Positions 1-11,314 of a stretch of 64,000 nucleotides of DNA are shown here, piece after piece. The first letter of the stretch is position 1. Every line of letters starts with the position of its first letter. The notes below the pieces were generated by a model. It worked only from the letters and a program-made list of their open reading frames with translations. It was not told where the DNA came from and did not search any database. The translations under genes were made by a program, and so were the position numbers. Origin of the DNA: Canna indica (lineage: Eukaryota > Streptophyta > Magnoliopsida > Zingiberales > Cannaceae); contig CP136890.1 of the NCBI GenBank assembly GCA_034359265.1, positions 92,281,501-92,345,500 on the forward strand, in the 5' to 3' direction.

Positions 1-743
1 AATGATTATGTTACCATATTTATCCTTGTAGAAATTAACATAGTTGATTGGTAACCAGTTATATTAACTGACAACAAGTATATACTGTAGGTAAAATCAA
101 GAATTGTTCAGTTCATCAGTTTGTCTTTCAGTTATGTTACTCTTAGTTAAATGAGAAAAAAACATAAGCTGCTTCTATGGTATCTTTTTAGGTCATGAGC
201 TATTTACATCAAGGAGAAAGAATCTATTTCAAACTCTTGGTCAAATGAAAAAGTGAAAACAAATTATAGGGTCTTCTGCTCGTAAGATCTGATAATGTAA
301 CCTTATCATTTCATTTTTTTATGTGAATTGCTCAACCAAGTCCATGCTTTGTTCTGAAGTTACCATTGCATATTCTTATATCCGTGACCTCTCATCAAAG
401 GTCCAATGACTAATTTTTTCTTCCAAGCTTCTCTTTTTTGTTGATCTATGAGTGAGTTGGTCACAGAGGTCTTGAACTTAGTACATTTCCTTCATACCGC
501 CCTCTAAAATCCAAACATGATACTTCATCACATATTGTTTTTGGCTAGTTCTGATGGGAGCTTTGAACTTATTGACATTGCTTTTGATTTTTCACTTGCC
601 TTCTGTTCGTTCATTTGGAGCCACATTTAAATTGGAAACTGCTGGAATGCCCATCTATTTCATTTATACCTTCTTTTGTAGATTAATTATACATTGGATT
701 ATAATTTTCCACACACATTATTTTAATTTATTGTGTCATTCAG

Positions 744-3448
744 ATTCCAATGAGGAAGAAAAATAAGAAAGAGAGATATCAAGAGGAGTTAGAAGAGCGC
801 CTTATTTCACTTATTGCATCATTATTTGGTAAGAAGGCAAGTCTATTATCAATTTATTTCATTTATTCTTGTTTTTTTGTAGAAGATTGGAAGAAAGGAA
901 TGCAAAAAATATGTTTGATAATTAAATAATGTTATTTTGCTTTTGTGTATGGATAATATGGAATCATAATTTCTTGGAAGTTTAAGTGTTGGAACTTCTC
1001 TAATTTGGATAAAGAAAATGGTGGTAACCAAAGTTGAATCCTCAGCTAATGAAAATGGTTGTTCAATGAAGATGCCCCAGTTGCCTTGAAGATTAAAAGT
1101 TAAAAAAGTTCATAGCATAACTTATTTTTCAAACAAAAAAACAAGAAGATTTGAAGAGGAAAACTATAGTTAGTTCATCAAATAAACAGGTAAGCTGCAA
1201 TCCCACCCTTTGTTACTTCCTAAGTCCTAACTTCCTGATTTGCTTAGATACCATTTAATGTCTTTGTCAGACAATGCTATGAGGTAAATTACATTTTTTT
1301 TTTTATTGTTGTTAACATGAATCAGCTAGCTGGATTTGGATTAATAACTTATTCACTAAATAGTTACCTAATCATATGATTTAGCTAAATTAACATATTG
1401 AAGGTATTGTGAATAAGGATCATATTTGGTAATTAAAAAGCATCTTAGTGAAACTGATCATTGGTGGGTCACCATCTGATCAGCTGATTTGATAAGGTCA
1501 AAACAAGAATGTTTTGTTCTATTGTTTGGTCAACTAGGGTATCAAGGGGTGTTTGTGCAATTTTTAAAAGTTAGGCACTGATGCGCTATTTATCCTTTCT
1601 ACAGAGTGTCCTTGCACTTTGCCTTTCAATATTGTTTATGCACCATCTTTTTCAAGTTTTATCAGCTTTATTAGACCTTTGCTAGTGTTCCTTTGACTTT
1701 TTTTTGTGTAACATCTTCAGGTGGCATTGTAAGAGGTTCAAGAAGGGAAAGACTGTTGAGCAAATTTGTAGAAAATGAATGCGAAAAGATAGACCGCCTG
1801 ATGGAACTGTATATGAGGTCAGTTGGGAAGTTTTGCATATATCATACCCATGGAATTCAAATATTGACCACGAATGTTTCCTGATTCTTCATGCTGGCTC
1901 ATTATCTCATAAATCTTTCAGGTACTCAGACAGAGTAAAAGCGGAGAGTGAAAGATTTGAAAAACTTGAGTTGGATGATTTAGAGGTCCATCTGATCTTA
2001 TTTAACGTGTGTCCAGTATTTGTTTTGGTTTTAAAGCCTAATTTTCTACTTGATATGTAGATTGATGAAGAGGAACGATATAACCGAAAACTAGATGCAG
2101 GGCTTTATACACTCCAAGTAAGCACAAGATTGTGATTGCTTATACCTTTCACCTTTGTATAGTTTTTATGCCATTCACATTTTCTTCTGCAACTGAAGTG
2201 TCTCACTTGTCCTGCAGTTAATTGCTGTTATCTTGGGACATCTCTGGTTGACTGAGTAAGCAACATATCAACTTTACTTATCTTCTGAATTTCTGGGCAT
2301 CAGTCTTGATTTGAGATTATCCTTTTATGCAGTCACCCTAGGATGAGGGAAAGGATTGAGATGCTACTTAAACAAAATAGATTGACAAAAATGGACGTGA
2401 GGGATATACTTCAGGTATCCATTTACATACAAACATTTTAAAACATTTTACTCAGTGCTCTTCGATATTACATTTTTAGTTCATCACTCATACATTTAGA
2501 GAAGGCTAACAGCTATAATAGTTTTACCAAGTTCGCTCAAGCAACTGCAATGTTAAGTAATAAGTACTAATATTGAAATGCATAATTGTCATAAAACTAG
2601 TGTTATTTCATTGAGGCTGGCAAATGGTAAAAGATGCAAAGGCAACATAGACAATTGTTTTGTTTTTTTACTAGAGAATTTGATGTCTCGTTTATTTGAG
2701 TGAAACAACATTTGATTCTCTATATATTTTTCATCAAATAGTATTGCTTTATTTGGTTGGACAAAGTTCGCATACATTGGGATTCGTCTTAATCCCAGGG
2801 AATATTATTTTTGATGAAGTGAGATAATTGTGACCTCCACTTGATTTTTTTTATATTGCCCTTCAAAAATTGCAATAACTATATCACTCATAATTGAATT
2901 GGATGAAAGTTTTTTTTTGTTTTTTTTATATAGGCGATCTACCCCCTTTTCATTTATATGCGTGCTGAAATCAATAATTTTTTAATACCAAAATAATATT
3001 AGTGTTATTTAATCTATAAGTGTAAATGATATATATTATTTGTAAATATGCTATTAAATTAAAATTAACTATTGTACAATGTATTATTATAGATATAATT
3101 GTTTCAATAGTTAGCAAGGTTACTCGGACTATTTTCTTGTTCTCGATTCATTCATGATATTATTCCTCCTATCCAAAGCACATATTTACAAACAATGAAA
3201 TATTATACTATATTCCTACTATGTAGAATATTAAATATATCTTATTTCTGGTTTACAACTAACAAGAGATGATTCTCTCACATATTCTTTTCGCATAGCC
3301 ATCGCTACTTTCGCTGGCCCAATGCTTCATTCAGACATTAACAACGTTTACACTGTAGGAATACCATGATAATATTGGAGATATTGATGGACCCGAAGAG
3401 AAAGAGCGAGCACAATCAAAGATCCAAAAGGTCATATCTGCATTTTGA
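744..3448 (+). CDS. CTNNBL1: Beta-catenin-like protein 1 (CTNNBL1), 3' part only
   Basis: CTNNBL1 is an armadillo-repeat nuclear protein associated with the Prp19/CDC5L spliceosome complex. Seven exons are visible: 744-828, 1721-1817, 1922-1985, 2061-2117, 2218-2255, 2333-2414 and 3359-3448, all with GT-AG introns. They join in one frame into 170 residues plus a stop. The reading contains NECEKIDRLMELYMRYSDR, then RKLDAGLYTLQ, HPRMRERIEMLLKQNRL and the C-terminal EYHDNIGDIDGPEEKERAQS, and it ends in VISAF. These match the C-terminal third of human and plant CTNNBL1. The N-terminal exons lie upstream of the window; I saw no earlier exon in 1-743, which reads as intron. The 944-bp last intron (2415-3358) is AT-rich. 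No frame breaks are visible, so the gene looks intact as far as it goes. Confidence 0.93.
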
Positions 3449-4158
3449 GATACGTATCTATCCATCATGAGAAAAATGGTGGTTCGATAAAAAGGCTGAT
3501 CTTGAAAATTGCTGGTAAAGCCATTGTGATGAGCCACCAGCTTCTGAGGGATTGTTATAATATTTTTTAATCTCATCCCGTTTTTCCTCCAGTCTTTGTT
3601 TTATGTTGATGCAGCGACATTTATGCTTCGGATCAATTATTTGTGTTTTGCTCAATACGCCTTTGGTCCTGCGAGCTATGCGTATGTTCATATCTATGTT
3701 TCTTATATGGTGCTTGCTGTTTTTATCATTTTGCATATTTTTGTTCCTATTTGAGCATGAACTAAATGTTTTCTCCCCCACCATGAACTAAATGAACTAA
3801 ATGTTTTGTGCTATTGATGCTATCGTGATTTATTTTACAGAGTTTAACTTTATATATTTATATAATGTTAGATAAATATTTACAGATATTTTTAAACGCT
3901 AGTTTTTATTTATATATTTATATCGGTTAGACTTGTTTGGAATTAAAAATTAACTTTTATTTTATTTAAATGTAATTGACCAATTGATTCTATGCATATG
4001 TAGTAAAAATGAGCATCGCTAGTCTAAAATTAAACTAAATTATATATAATATTAACATAAAATAAGTGCATATGTTTAAAGGTATAAATGTAAAATATTA
4101 TGTATAACATTAAGTTATCAAATAAATATTATTTAAAGTAAAATCTTGTGACATTAAT
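3449..4158. other. 3' flank of CTNNBL1, no gene seen
   Basis: The first few hundred bases after the CTNNBL1 stop are probably 3' UTR. The rest is AT-rich with short open frames that have no recognisable protein similarity. No repeat with clear ends was seen before the MITE that starts at 4162. Confidence 0.5.
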
Positions 4159-4161
4159 TTA

Positions 4162-4887
4162 GGTCTCATTTGGTTGATACAATTATTTGTAGGAAGTTAT
4201 ATTTTTCATAAAGTAGTCAAAATAATTCTTGTTTGGTTGATATATTTTTTGCATTGTGTAGGAAGTATAATTTTCTTAGCAAGTGCAACTTTCTGCAAAA
4301 CACATGAAGTAATTTACCTAGAGGACCTAGGTAAGTTGTACTTCCTGCATTGTTATTGAAAGAAAAGTCAATATTAGTCTTACATTTGCATTTAATGCAA
4401 AATTTATAATTTATATTATCAATATTTTAGATTAAATAATCTTTGAATTCTCCACATATTTATTTTATTTTATTTTATTTTTAATAAAATATATAATTTT
4501 TCATATTAACTATAAATAAAAATTATTATTATTATATAATAATATATATATAATATTAATTACATATGAAAATATTATATTATATATTACATATATACTT
4601 TACAATATTTATTTACAAATAAAATTTATTTTTTATATATACTAACGCATATAAATTAAAATATTAATTTATAAAAAGAATGATATATTGATCATTTCAT
4701 ATGTACTTCCTAGAAGTACTAATGTCAACCAAATATATTATAAAGGGGAAGTTACACTTCTTATGAATTAACTTTTTGTCAACTAAATATTTTTTAGGTA
4801 CTTTCCGAAAAATACACGTGGAAAGTTAATTCATAAGAATTACAATTTTCTGTAGAAAGTTACTTCTCATGTCAACCAAACGAGATC
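4162..4887. mobile_element. Tourist-like (PIF/Harbinger) MITE, 726 bp
   Basis: Terminal inverted repeats read GGTCTCATTTGGTTGA on the left and, reverse-complemented, GATCTCGTTTGGTTGA on the right. They are flanked by a TTA duplication at 4159-4161 and 4888-4890. A 3-bp TWA target and a TIR containing TTTGGTT are hallmarks of the Tourist/PIF-Harbinger group. The interior is AT-rich, carries sub-terminal inverted pieces around the motif AACTTCC, and has no transposase. It is non-autonomous, and the TIR mismatches suggest an old insertion. Confidence 0.8.
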
Positions 4888-5129
4888 TTAAAATATTAAT
4901 GTGTACATATAAACTCTTGAAATTATATGTTTGTTTTTTTCAAACTACATTTAATCTATGTCTCTATAATATTATTTTTACTCAGTATAAATGTAAAGAA
5001 ATGCACGAATAGATTGCGACTATTTATATATTAGGCAAACTACATCTTTAGACTCCAGTAGCATCCTTGTGCATATTAATTTTACCGTGTGCATATATAT
5101 ATATAAAAGAAAGCACACTAGCTTTCTTA

Positions 5130-5268
5130 TCTTGCGCCAACCGTGACTAGCACAGTTGGTGGCAACATTTTATAAGTTATCTAGAAGTTTGGGATTCGAA
5201 CCCCAGTAGGATCTCCTTGTATAGATTTTTCACCTTGTGTGGAGTTTGTTTTCTTTGACAAAAAAAAA
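5130..5268 (+). mobile_element. tRNA-derived SINE (putative)
   Basis: An A-box (TAGCACAGTTGG at 5148-5159) is followed about 35 bp later by a B-box (GATTCGAACCC near 5193-5203). This is the internal RNA polymerase III promoter layout of a tRNA-derived SINE. The unit ends in a run of nine A. Similar but imperfect sequences (TTTCTTAT before, TCTTCTTAG after) could be a degraded target duplication. No cloverleaf can be drawn, so it is not a functional tRNA gene. The family is unknown. Confidence 0.5.
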
Positions 5269-6439
5269 GTCTTCTTAGATAGAGAGAGAAAATATGATAT
5301 TTAATTAAAAGAGTGAGTTTTTTAAAATAAAAAATAAAAAAATTCAAAAGTAGCATCCGACCTGATTAAGAGTACATTGATAAAAAAATTAAATATCAAA
5401 AGAGATATTAAAATTTAAGAAGAGCAACTAATAAAGCTAATAAAAATAATATTTTATTTTGATACGATTACATATAGTAACATTTAGTCTAATAAATTGC
5501 GTACATATAATAACTTTTTACTAAACTATAATAAAAATATTATTTTATAAAAATATTATTTAATCAAAATATGATTTGATATAGTAATAAATACTTAAAA
5601 CATATATTAATCATAAAATAAATTCTCAACTACGCATATAACACGTACATCTAAGTATTAAAAAATCTAACTTATTATAAAATTGAATTTATAATATTGT
5701 TTATATTGTATTTTTTATAACAAATTAAATTTGATTTAGAAATATATTATTTTATAAAAAATAAGAATGATTTAATTAGGAAAAACTTTTTGGTATACAA
5801 CATCAAACCCGAATACATTTTAGCTTCTTATTCATAATATATATTTTGATAACATGATTAAATTATTTTTGAAATATGTTATTTTATTAAAATATAAATA
5901 ACTTAATCATATTTTTTTATTGGATTTATTAAAATATGTAACATTTTATTTTATTATTTGTTAATGTCTACATGATATATCTTAGACAATACTAATACAT
6001 TATCAAACAAATAATTTTTTTAATCAAAATATGAATACAAATACTAACAAATCAATATATATATATATATATATATAATGGAAATATTATTAAACTATCA
6101 TAAAATTATTATTTTATAAAAAATATGAAATAATTAATGATTTATCTATTTATTATTTTAAATTTTAGTCAAATATTTGTTAATATATACACAATATATA
6201 AATGTACATGTAGCAAATCAAATTCCATATATCACGTCTTCTTAACTCCATATCTATCTATATATATCTCGTCTTTTTGAATTCCTTCATACAAATTCTA
6301 AATAACATTCAAAGTGAAGAGGTTGCACATCAAGGATGATCCTAGAAGAATCTACAGAAGAAAAAAGAAAAACTTAAAAACCACCAAAAGGATCGGTGAG
6401 TCTCTCCAAATCGACTATTCCTCATTATTATGAATCAGA
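5269..6439. other. AT-rich intergenic DNA
   Basis: This stretch is very AT-rich, with runs such as (AT)n near 6058-6077 and no coding potential. Part of it, perhaps from a TC dinucleotide near 6250, may be the non-coding 5' end of the Helitron described next. I could not fix that boundary. Confidence 0.4.
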
Positions 6440-8045
6440 CATGAATTTAATGATGTATGGATGGCCCGTGTGGTAGTGTACATAAAAACTCTCCCTATAT
6501 GCAAGATGATAGATGTATACGATATTTTTAGAATAAGTTTGTAAACAGAATAATCATCGATGATGATAGATATTCAGTTTATAGAAGAAGAGATAGTGGT
6601 TGAACAATTAAAAATGAGAAGATTGATTTAGACAATCGTTTTGTTATCCTTCATAATAAATATTTGTTGTTTAAATATGGTGCACACATTAATGTTGAAT
6701 GTTGCAACAAATCAAAATCAATTATATATCTTTTCAAATATGTGAATAAAGACCATGATCGTGTCACTGCCATATTTGTTGACTCAGCATCACAGTTTAA
6801 AATACAAGCTCATGTTGATGAAATCAAAATATTTTATGATTGCAGGTATATCTCATTGTGTGAAGCAATCTAGAGAATTTTGAGTTTTGATATTCATTAC
6901 AAATATCCATCTGTGCAACGATTATCGTTTCATCTTCCAAATAAACAAACAGTAATTTTCAATGATGATGATCCAATATATGAAGTGGCAAATCAATCAA
7001 TAATTAATGAGTCTCAATTTTTAGTTTGGTTCGAAGCTAACAAATATTTCCCAGAGGCAAGAAGCTTAACATGTATTGAATTTCTTTTATTGTTTGCATA
7101 GAAGCAAGACATTAGACGTTGGACTCGAAGAGAGATAAGCCAATTTTCGATTAGAGTAATATTCTTAATTTGTTCCCCTATGAATGAGTGAGTTATACTA
7201 TTTGAGAATTCTATAGAACGTGGTCAGGGGTCCAACCTCTTTCGATGATATTAGAACTGTCAACGGTAAAATTTACTCAACTTTCAGATATGCATGCTAT
7301 ACTTGAGGATTGATTGACGATGATAAAAAAATATCTAGATGCAATTAAAGAAGCAAGTGCATGTGTGATCTTACTTTTCTCCTAGAAATTATTTGATACA
7401 TTATTATTATCATACTCGATGTCTAGACTAGAATTCGTTTGGGAGGATACTTAGAAATTATTAACTAAAGACATACCTTATTTGATAAAGCAAGCGTTAC
7501 AATGGAAGGTACGAAAGCTGTATCTCTGTTATATATATTTATCTTGATTAGTATGTTTCATAATGTATTATTTTTTTTCTTACCAATTAATATATTAAAT
7601 TTATATATTTTTGAATTTCAAATGTTGTCATTACTTATGATGAACTCAAAGATGATTGTTTGGTGAAAATTAATTTAATTCTACAAGGATGTGGCAAGAG
7701 TTTGGATTACTTTCCTACAATGTCAAAATTATCTCAATCATCTACAAACATTAACAATGGTTTAATTATTGAGAAGTCGTGCTACAATTGGAGTAGATTG
7801 ACAGAGGAACATAAAGAACAACTTCAACACCTAATTTCATAAAATATTAGATGTTGTTAAAAGAAAAAATGGATGTATTTTTTTGTCTACGATTATTGTG
7901 GAACTAGAGAGATATTTATTTGGAAAATTATTGCAAATCTACACTTCAGTCCGAATGGGAAATTATTTTAACAATTATGTCCAGTAGGATAACATCTTTA
8001 CTATTACCTGGTGGAAGAACAACGTATTCTCGATTTACGATCTAT

Positions 8046-8404
8046 CTTAATCAGGAAGATGATTCTACTTGCAATATTATACAAGGTTCTTCGCTGGCTG
8101 ATTTATTGGTGAGAACAAGTTTAATTATTTGGGACGAAGCTCAAATGATGAATAGATATTATGCAATTATCTATTTAATTTATATAATTATTAAATTTCA
8201 TTAAATACAAATCTAATAGTTCGATTCCCTTAATCAGGAAGATGATTCTACTTGCAATATTATACAAGGTTCTTCGCTGGCTGATTTATTGGTGAGAACA
8301 AGTTTAATTATTTGGGACGAAGCTCGAATAGATATTATGCAATTATCTATTTAATTTATATAATTATTAAATTTCATTAAATACAAATCTAATAGTTCGA
8401 TTCC
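8046..8404 (+). repeat. 183-bp tandem duplication inside the Helitron
   Basis: The segment starting CTTAATCAGGAAG at 8046 is repeated starting at 8229, an offset of 183 bp. It carries the Walker B exon (LIIWDEA) and part of the following intron. The second copy is nearly identical but lacks about 8 bases where the first reads AAATGATG. The duplication therefore happened after, or late in, the decay of the element. Confidence 0.9.
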
Positions 8405-9603
8405 CTTAATTTTAGATATTTCTTTGAAGCGCTTGATAGAACATTGTGTGATGTTATGTGTTTTAAGAATCCAAACATCAATGATCATCCTTTTAGATGT
8501 AAGACTGTAGTATTTGGGGAAGACTTCAGACAAATTTTACCTGTCATTCCTAAGGGAAGCGGACAAGATATTGTTAATGTTGCACTTAATTCGTCTTACT
8601 TATGGGACAACTATGAAGTTTTGAAGCTAACGAAAAAATACGTCTTACTGTAAACAACTCCGATGACAATACAGATGATTTGAAAAGATTTTCAGATTGG
8701 ATATTGTTGATTGGTGACGAAAAGATATGTGATCCTGGTGATAGTTATGTGGTAGTCTGAATTCCAGATGATAACTTGATTTTGGATACAAGTGACCCTA
8801 TTGCTGTGATTATTGATGCAATTTATCCTGAGCTTATAACAAATGTCAATATTTACAACAAAGAGCTATATTAGCTCTCACTCTGGATATGATTGAAACG
8901 ATTAATGACTATATGATTTCTCTAAATCAAAAAGAGTCAACGATCTTTTTTAGCTCAGATGGCACGTGCTTATCAGATTCTAGATGGAGTTTATTAGATT
9001 AGATCCATACACCAGACTTCTTGACCACATCAAATGTTCTGGTGTTCCTAATCATTCGACACTAAAAGTTGAGACTCTTATTAGTTTGCTAAAAAATATC
9101 GATCTATCTGTCGGATTATGTAATGGAACACGATTGGTGTTAAAAAGACTTGGGAATTGAGTCCTTGAAACCAAGATTAATTCAGAAACTAATTGCAGAG
9201 AAAAAATATTCATTCCACGTATATCGTTGACACCATCAGATCCAAGACTGTCAGTTAAATTTCAAATGAGACGATTTTCTGTTATGATTTTTTATGCGAT
9301 GACTATCAATAAAAGTTAGGGTCAATCACTATCAAATGTCGATATTTTTCTTTAAAAACCAGTATTCATTCATCAACAACTATGTCACATTGTCTAGGGT
9401 GACCAATAGGAAAAGTTTAAATATTTTGATTTATAATTCGAAATGTCATATTGAAAAAGAAACTACAAATATTGTATACCAAGAAATTTTCCGCAATATA
9501 AAAAAAGTATTTTTATATTTTTTATAATTTCTACACAATATTATTTTTCAAATATTGCTATATATTAATAAAAATTATTAGATCTAATATGAATTAAGAT
9601 CAA

Positions 9604-9632
9604 CGCGCACGATGCGCGAGTAATTAAACTAA
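9604..9632 (+). other. Helitron 3' terminal hairpin and CTAA end
   Basis: The palindrome CGCGCA-CGA-TGCGCG (9604-9618) is followed 10 bases later by CTAA and then a T. A short GC hairpin about 10-12 bp before a CTRR end, inserted next to T, is the standard Helitron 3' terminus. Confidence 0.8.
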
Positions 9633-9666
9633 TGAATTATAATGCAACCGTCGAATAATATTGTAA

Positions 9667-9667
9667 C

Positions 9668-9703
<36 letters not shown>
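9667..9703. repeat. (TAA)n microsatellite
   Basis: About a dozen trinucleotide repeats lie between the Helitron end and the RPB4 5' UTR, roughly 90 bp upstream of the start codon. Confidence 0.95.
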
Positions 9704-9706
<3 letters not shown>

Positions 9707-9791
9707 TAACAAATAGTTTCTTGCCACTTGACTTTCTTCTCAAACACAAGTCTTCGGCTACCTGCCTGGCTCCGGCGCTGCGCATCTAATC

Positions 9792-11280
9792 ATGTCAGGC
9801 GAAGAGGAAGAGAACGCTGCCGAACTGAAGATCGGGGAAGGTGAGCGATCTTTCGCACCTTTCACTTTGTTGTAATTTTTGTGTTCGAGAACCATAGAAG
9901 CGTAGGTAGGTGATAAAGATATGTCTGCTTCCGCCCTATGTGATCGAGTTGCTTCCCTTTTAAATAATTATGCTGAACTCCTTATCAATGAACTTATGGT
10001 TGCAAAATTCTTCTTTCCGACCAATTTTTGGCCAAGCATCTCTTGCATCATCTTCATCCCTCGAACCCGACCAAGTCCTCTAATACGCGCATGGCTTGAC
10101 TAATTATTGGTGGTTGCTTGGTTGCCTGTATTCGCTGATTCCATTTTGGGGACTGGAGACAGTGATCTAAGAAAAAATTTGAAGCTGATGGGGGGCCAGA
10201 TCTGCGAACCCTAATGTTATTTGTGTCTTAGTAGATTAATAGGATTTCTGCTAGTGGTAAGTTCTTAAGAGAAGTTACTACGTGGAAGATTTGGTACCAG
10301 TCATTTTCTTTCATTTTTGAAAGCATTCTGTTATTTTGTACTCTCCTTGAATTGTGCATATTGGATTACGGACAAAACTCATGCGGTGCCTAGTCATGAC
10401 AACATTCTGTGTGGAACAGTACTACATATACCAACTTCTATTACAGGTATACTCAATTTTTATCCAAATATACTAACTTTTTACTCCGTGGGACTGCCGT
10501 GTCCGACACGCCGCGAACACCGACACACGAAGACACTCATCCGACACACGTGTCCAAGAGTGTCTTGACCGGTCAGTTTTTCTTTGCCTGGACACGCCTG
10601 GACATGGCTCGGACACAGCCCGGACACGGTCTAGACACGGCCATCCATGCATCTTTTTTAAAAAATAATAAAACAATCAAGGGAATTTAGTATTTTATCT
10701 TCTTGTTGTTGTGAAAGAAATTGGAGCACTTACTCTTTTATCTATTCCCTTAAAAGGAACAAGATGAAGCCTAAACGTGCGGAGAGTTTAGTTTTTGTCC
10801 ATAGTAATATTCGTTTCATTTCAAGGAAAACTCAATAAAGGGGAAACTATAAGTTGCCAATTGATGAAGATAATGGAATCCTTGAAGTTGCCAATCTTTC
10901 ACTTGATGAACCAGAGTTGGAGAAAGTAATATTTTTTAATGAAGAAGATAACAACAATGATTGATGAAGAAGATAGTGAGACTCTACTTAACTTTTTGTT
11001 TACGTGTGATTGTACATGACTAGTTCTACTAAAACATGCTAATTTAGAAAAAATTTGGGAGATATCAATAGGTATTGTGCCCCATGCTTTTGGAAGGGGC
11101 TAAAAAATAGAAATTATTGACACAAGAAATTATTTAGAACACTTCATATATTTTGAAAGGGACCTAGGAAAAACTAAAAATTAGAAGTTTGTTATTTATG
11201 AAAATATCATGATATATATTATTATAAATTCTTGAATTATATATATATATATATAAACTGTATTTTTTAAAAAAACTTTA

Positions 11281-11314
<34 letters not shown>

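Larger units (their letters stand above)
6440..9632 (+). mobile_element. Decayed Helitron (Rep/helicase pseudogene)
   Basis: Broken frames in one direction preserve the order of a plant Helitron protein. A region reading MYGPCGSVHKNSPCM then YSVYRRRDSG and LFKYGAHINVECCN covers about 6440-6870. CRYISLCEAIWRI then HYKYPSVQRLSFHLP follows at 6840-6950. Helicase motifs come next: LLPGGRTTYSRFTI (about 8007), LIIWDEAQMMNRY (about 8121, Walker B), KTVVFGEDFRQILPVIPKGS (about 8502), and a late YVTLSRVTNRKSLNILIY (about 9380). Stops and frameshifts interrupt every segment. The HUH and tyrosine part of Rep and the Walker A site were not found, so it cannot be autonomous. The 3' end is the hairpin plus CTAA at 9629-9632; the 5' end is uncertain. 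It lies directly upstream of the RPB4 gene. Confidence 0.85.

Noticed and set aside
5148..5204. A tRNA gene
   Set aside because: A- and B-boxes are present, but acceptor and anticodon stems cannot be drawn. A SINE fits better.
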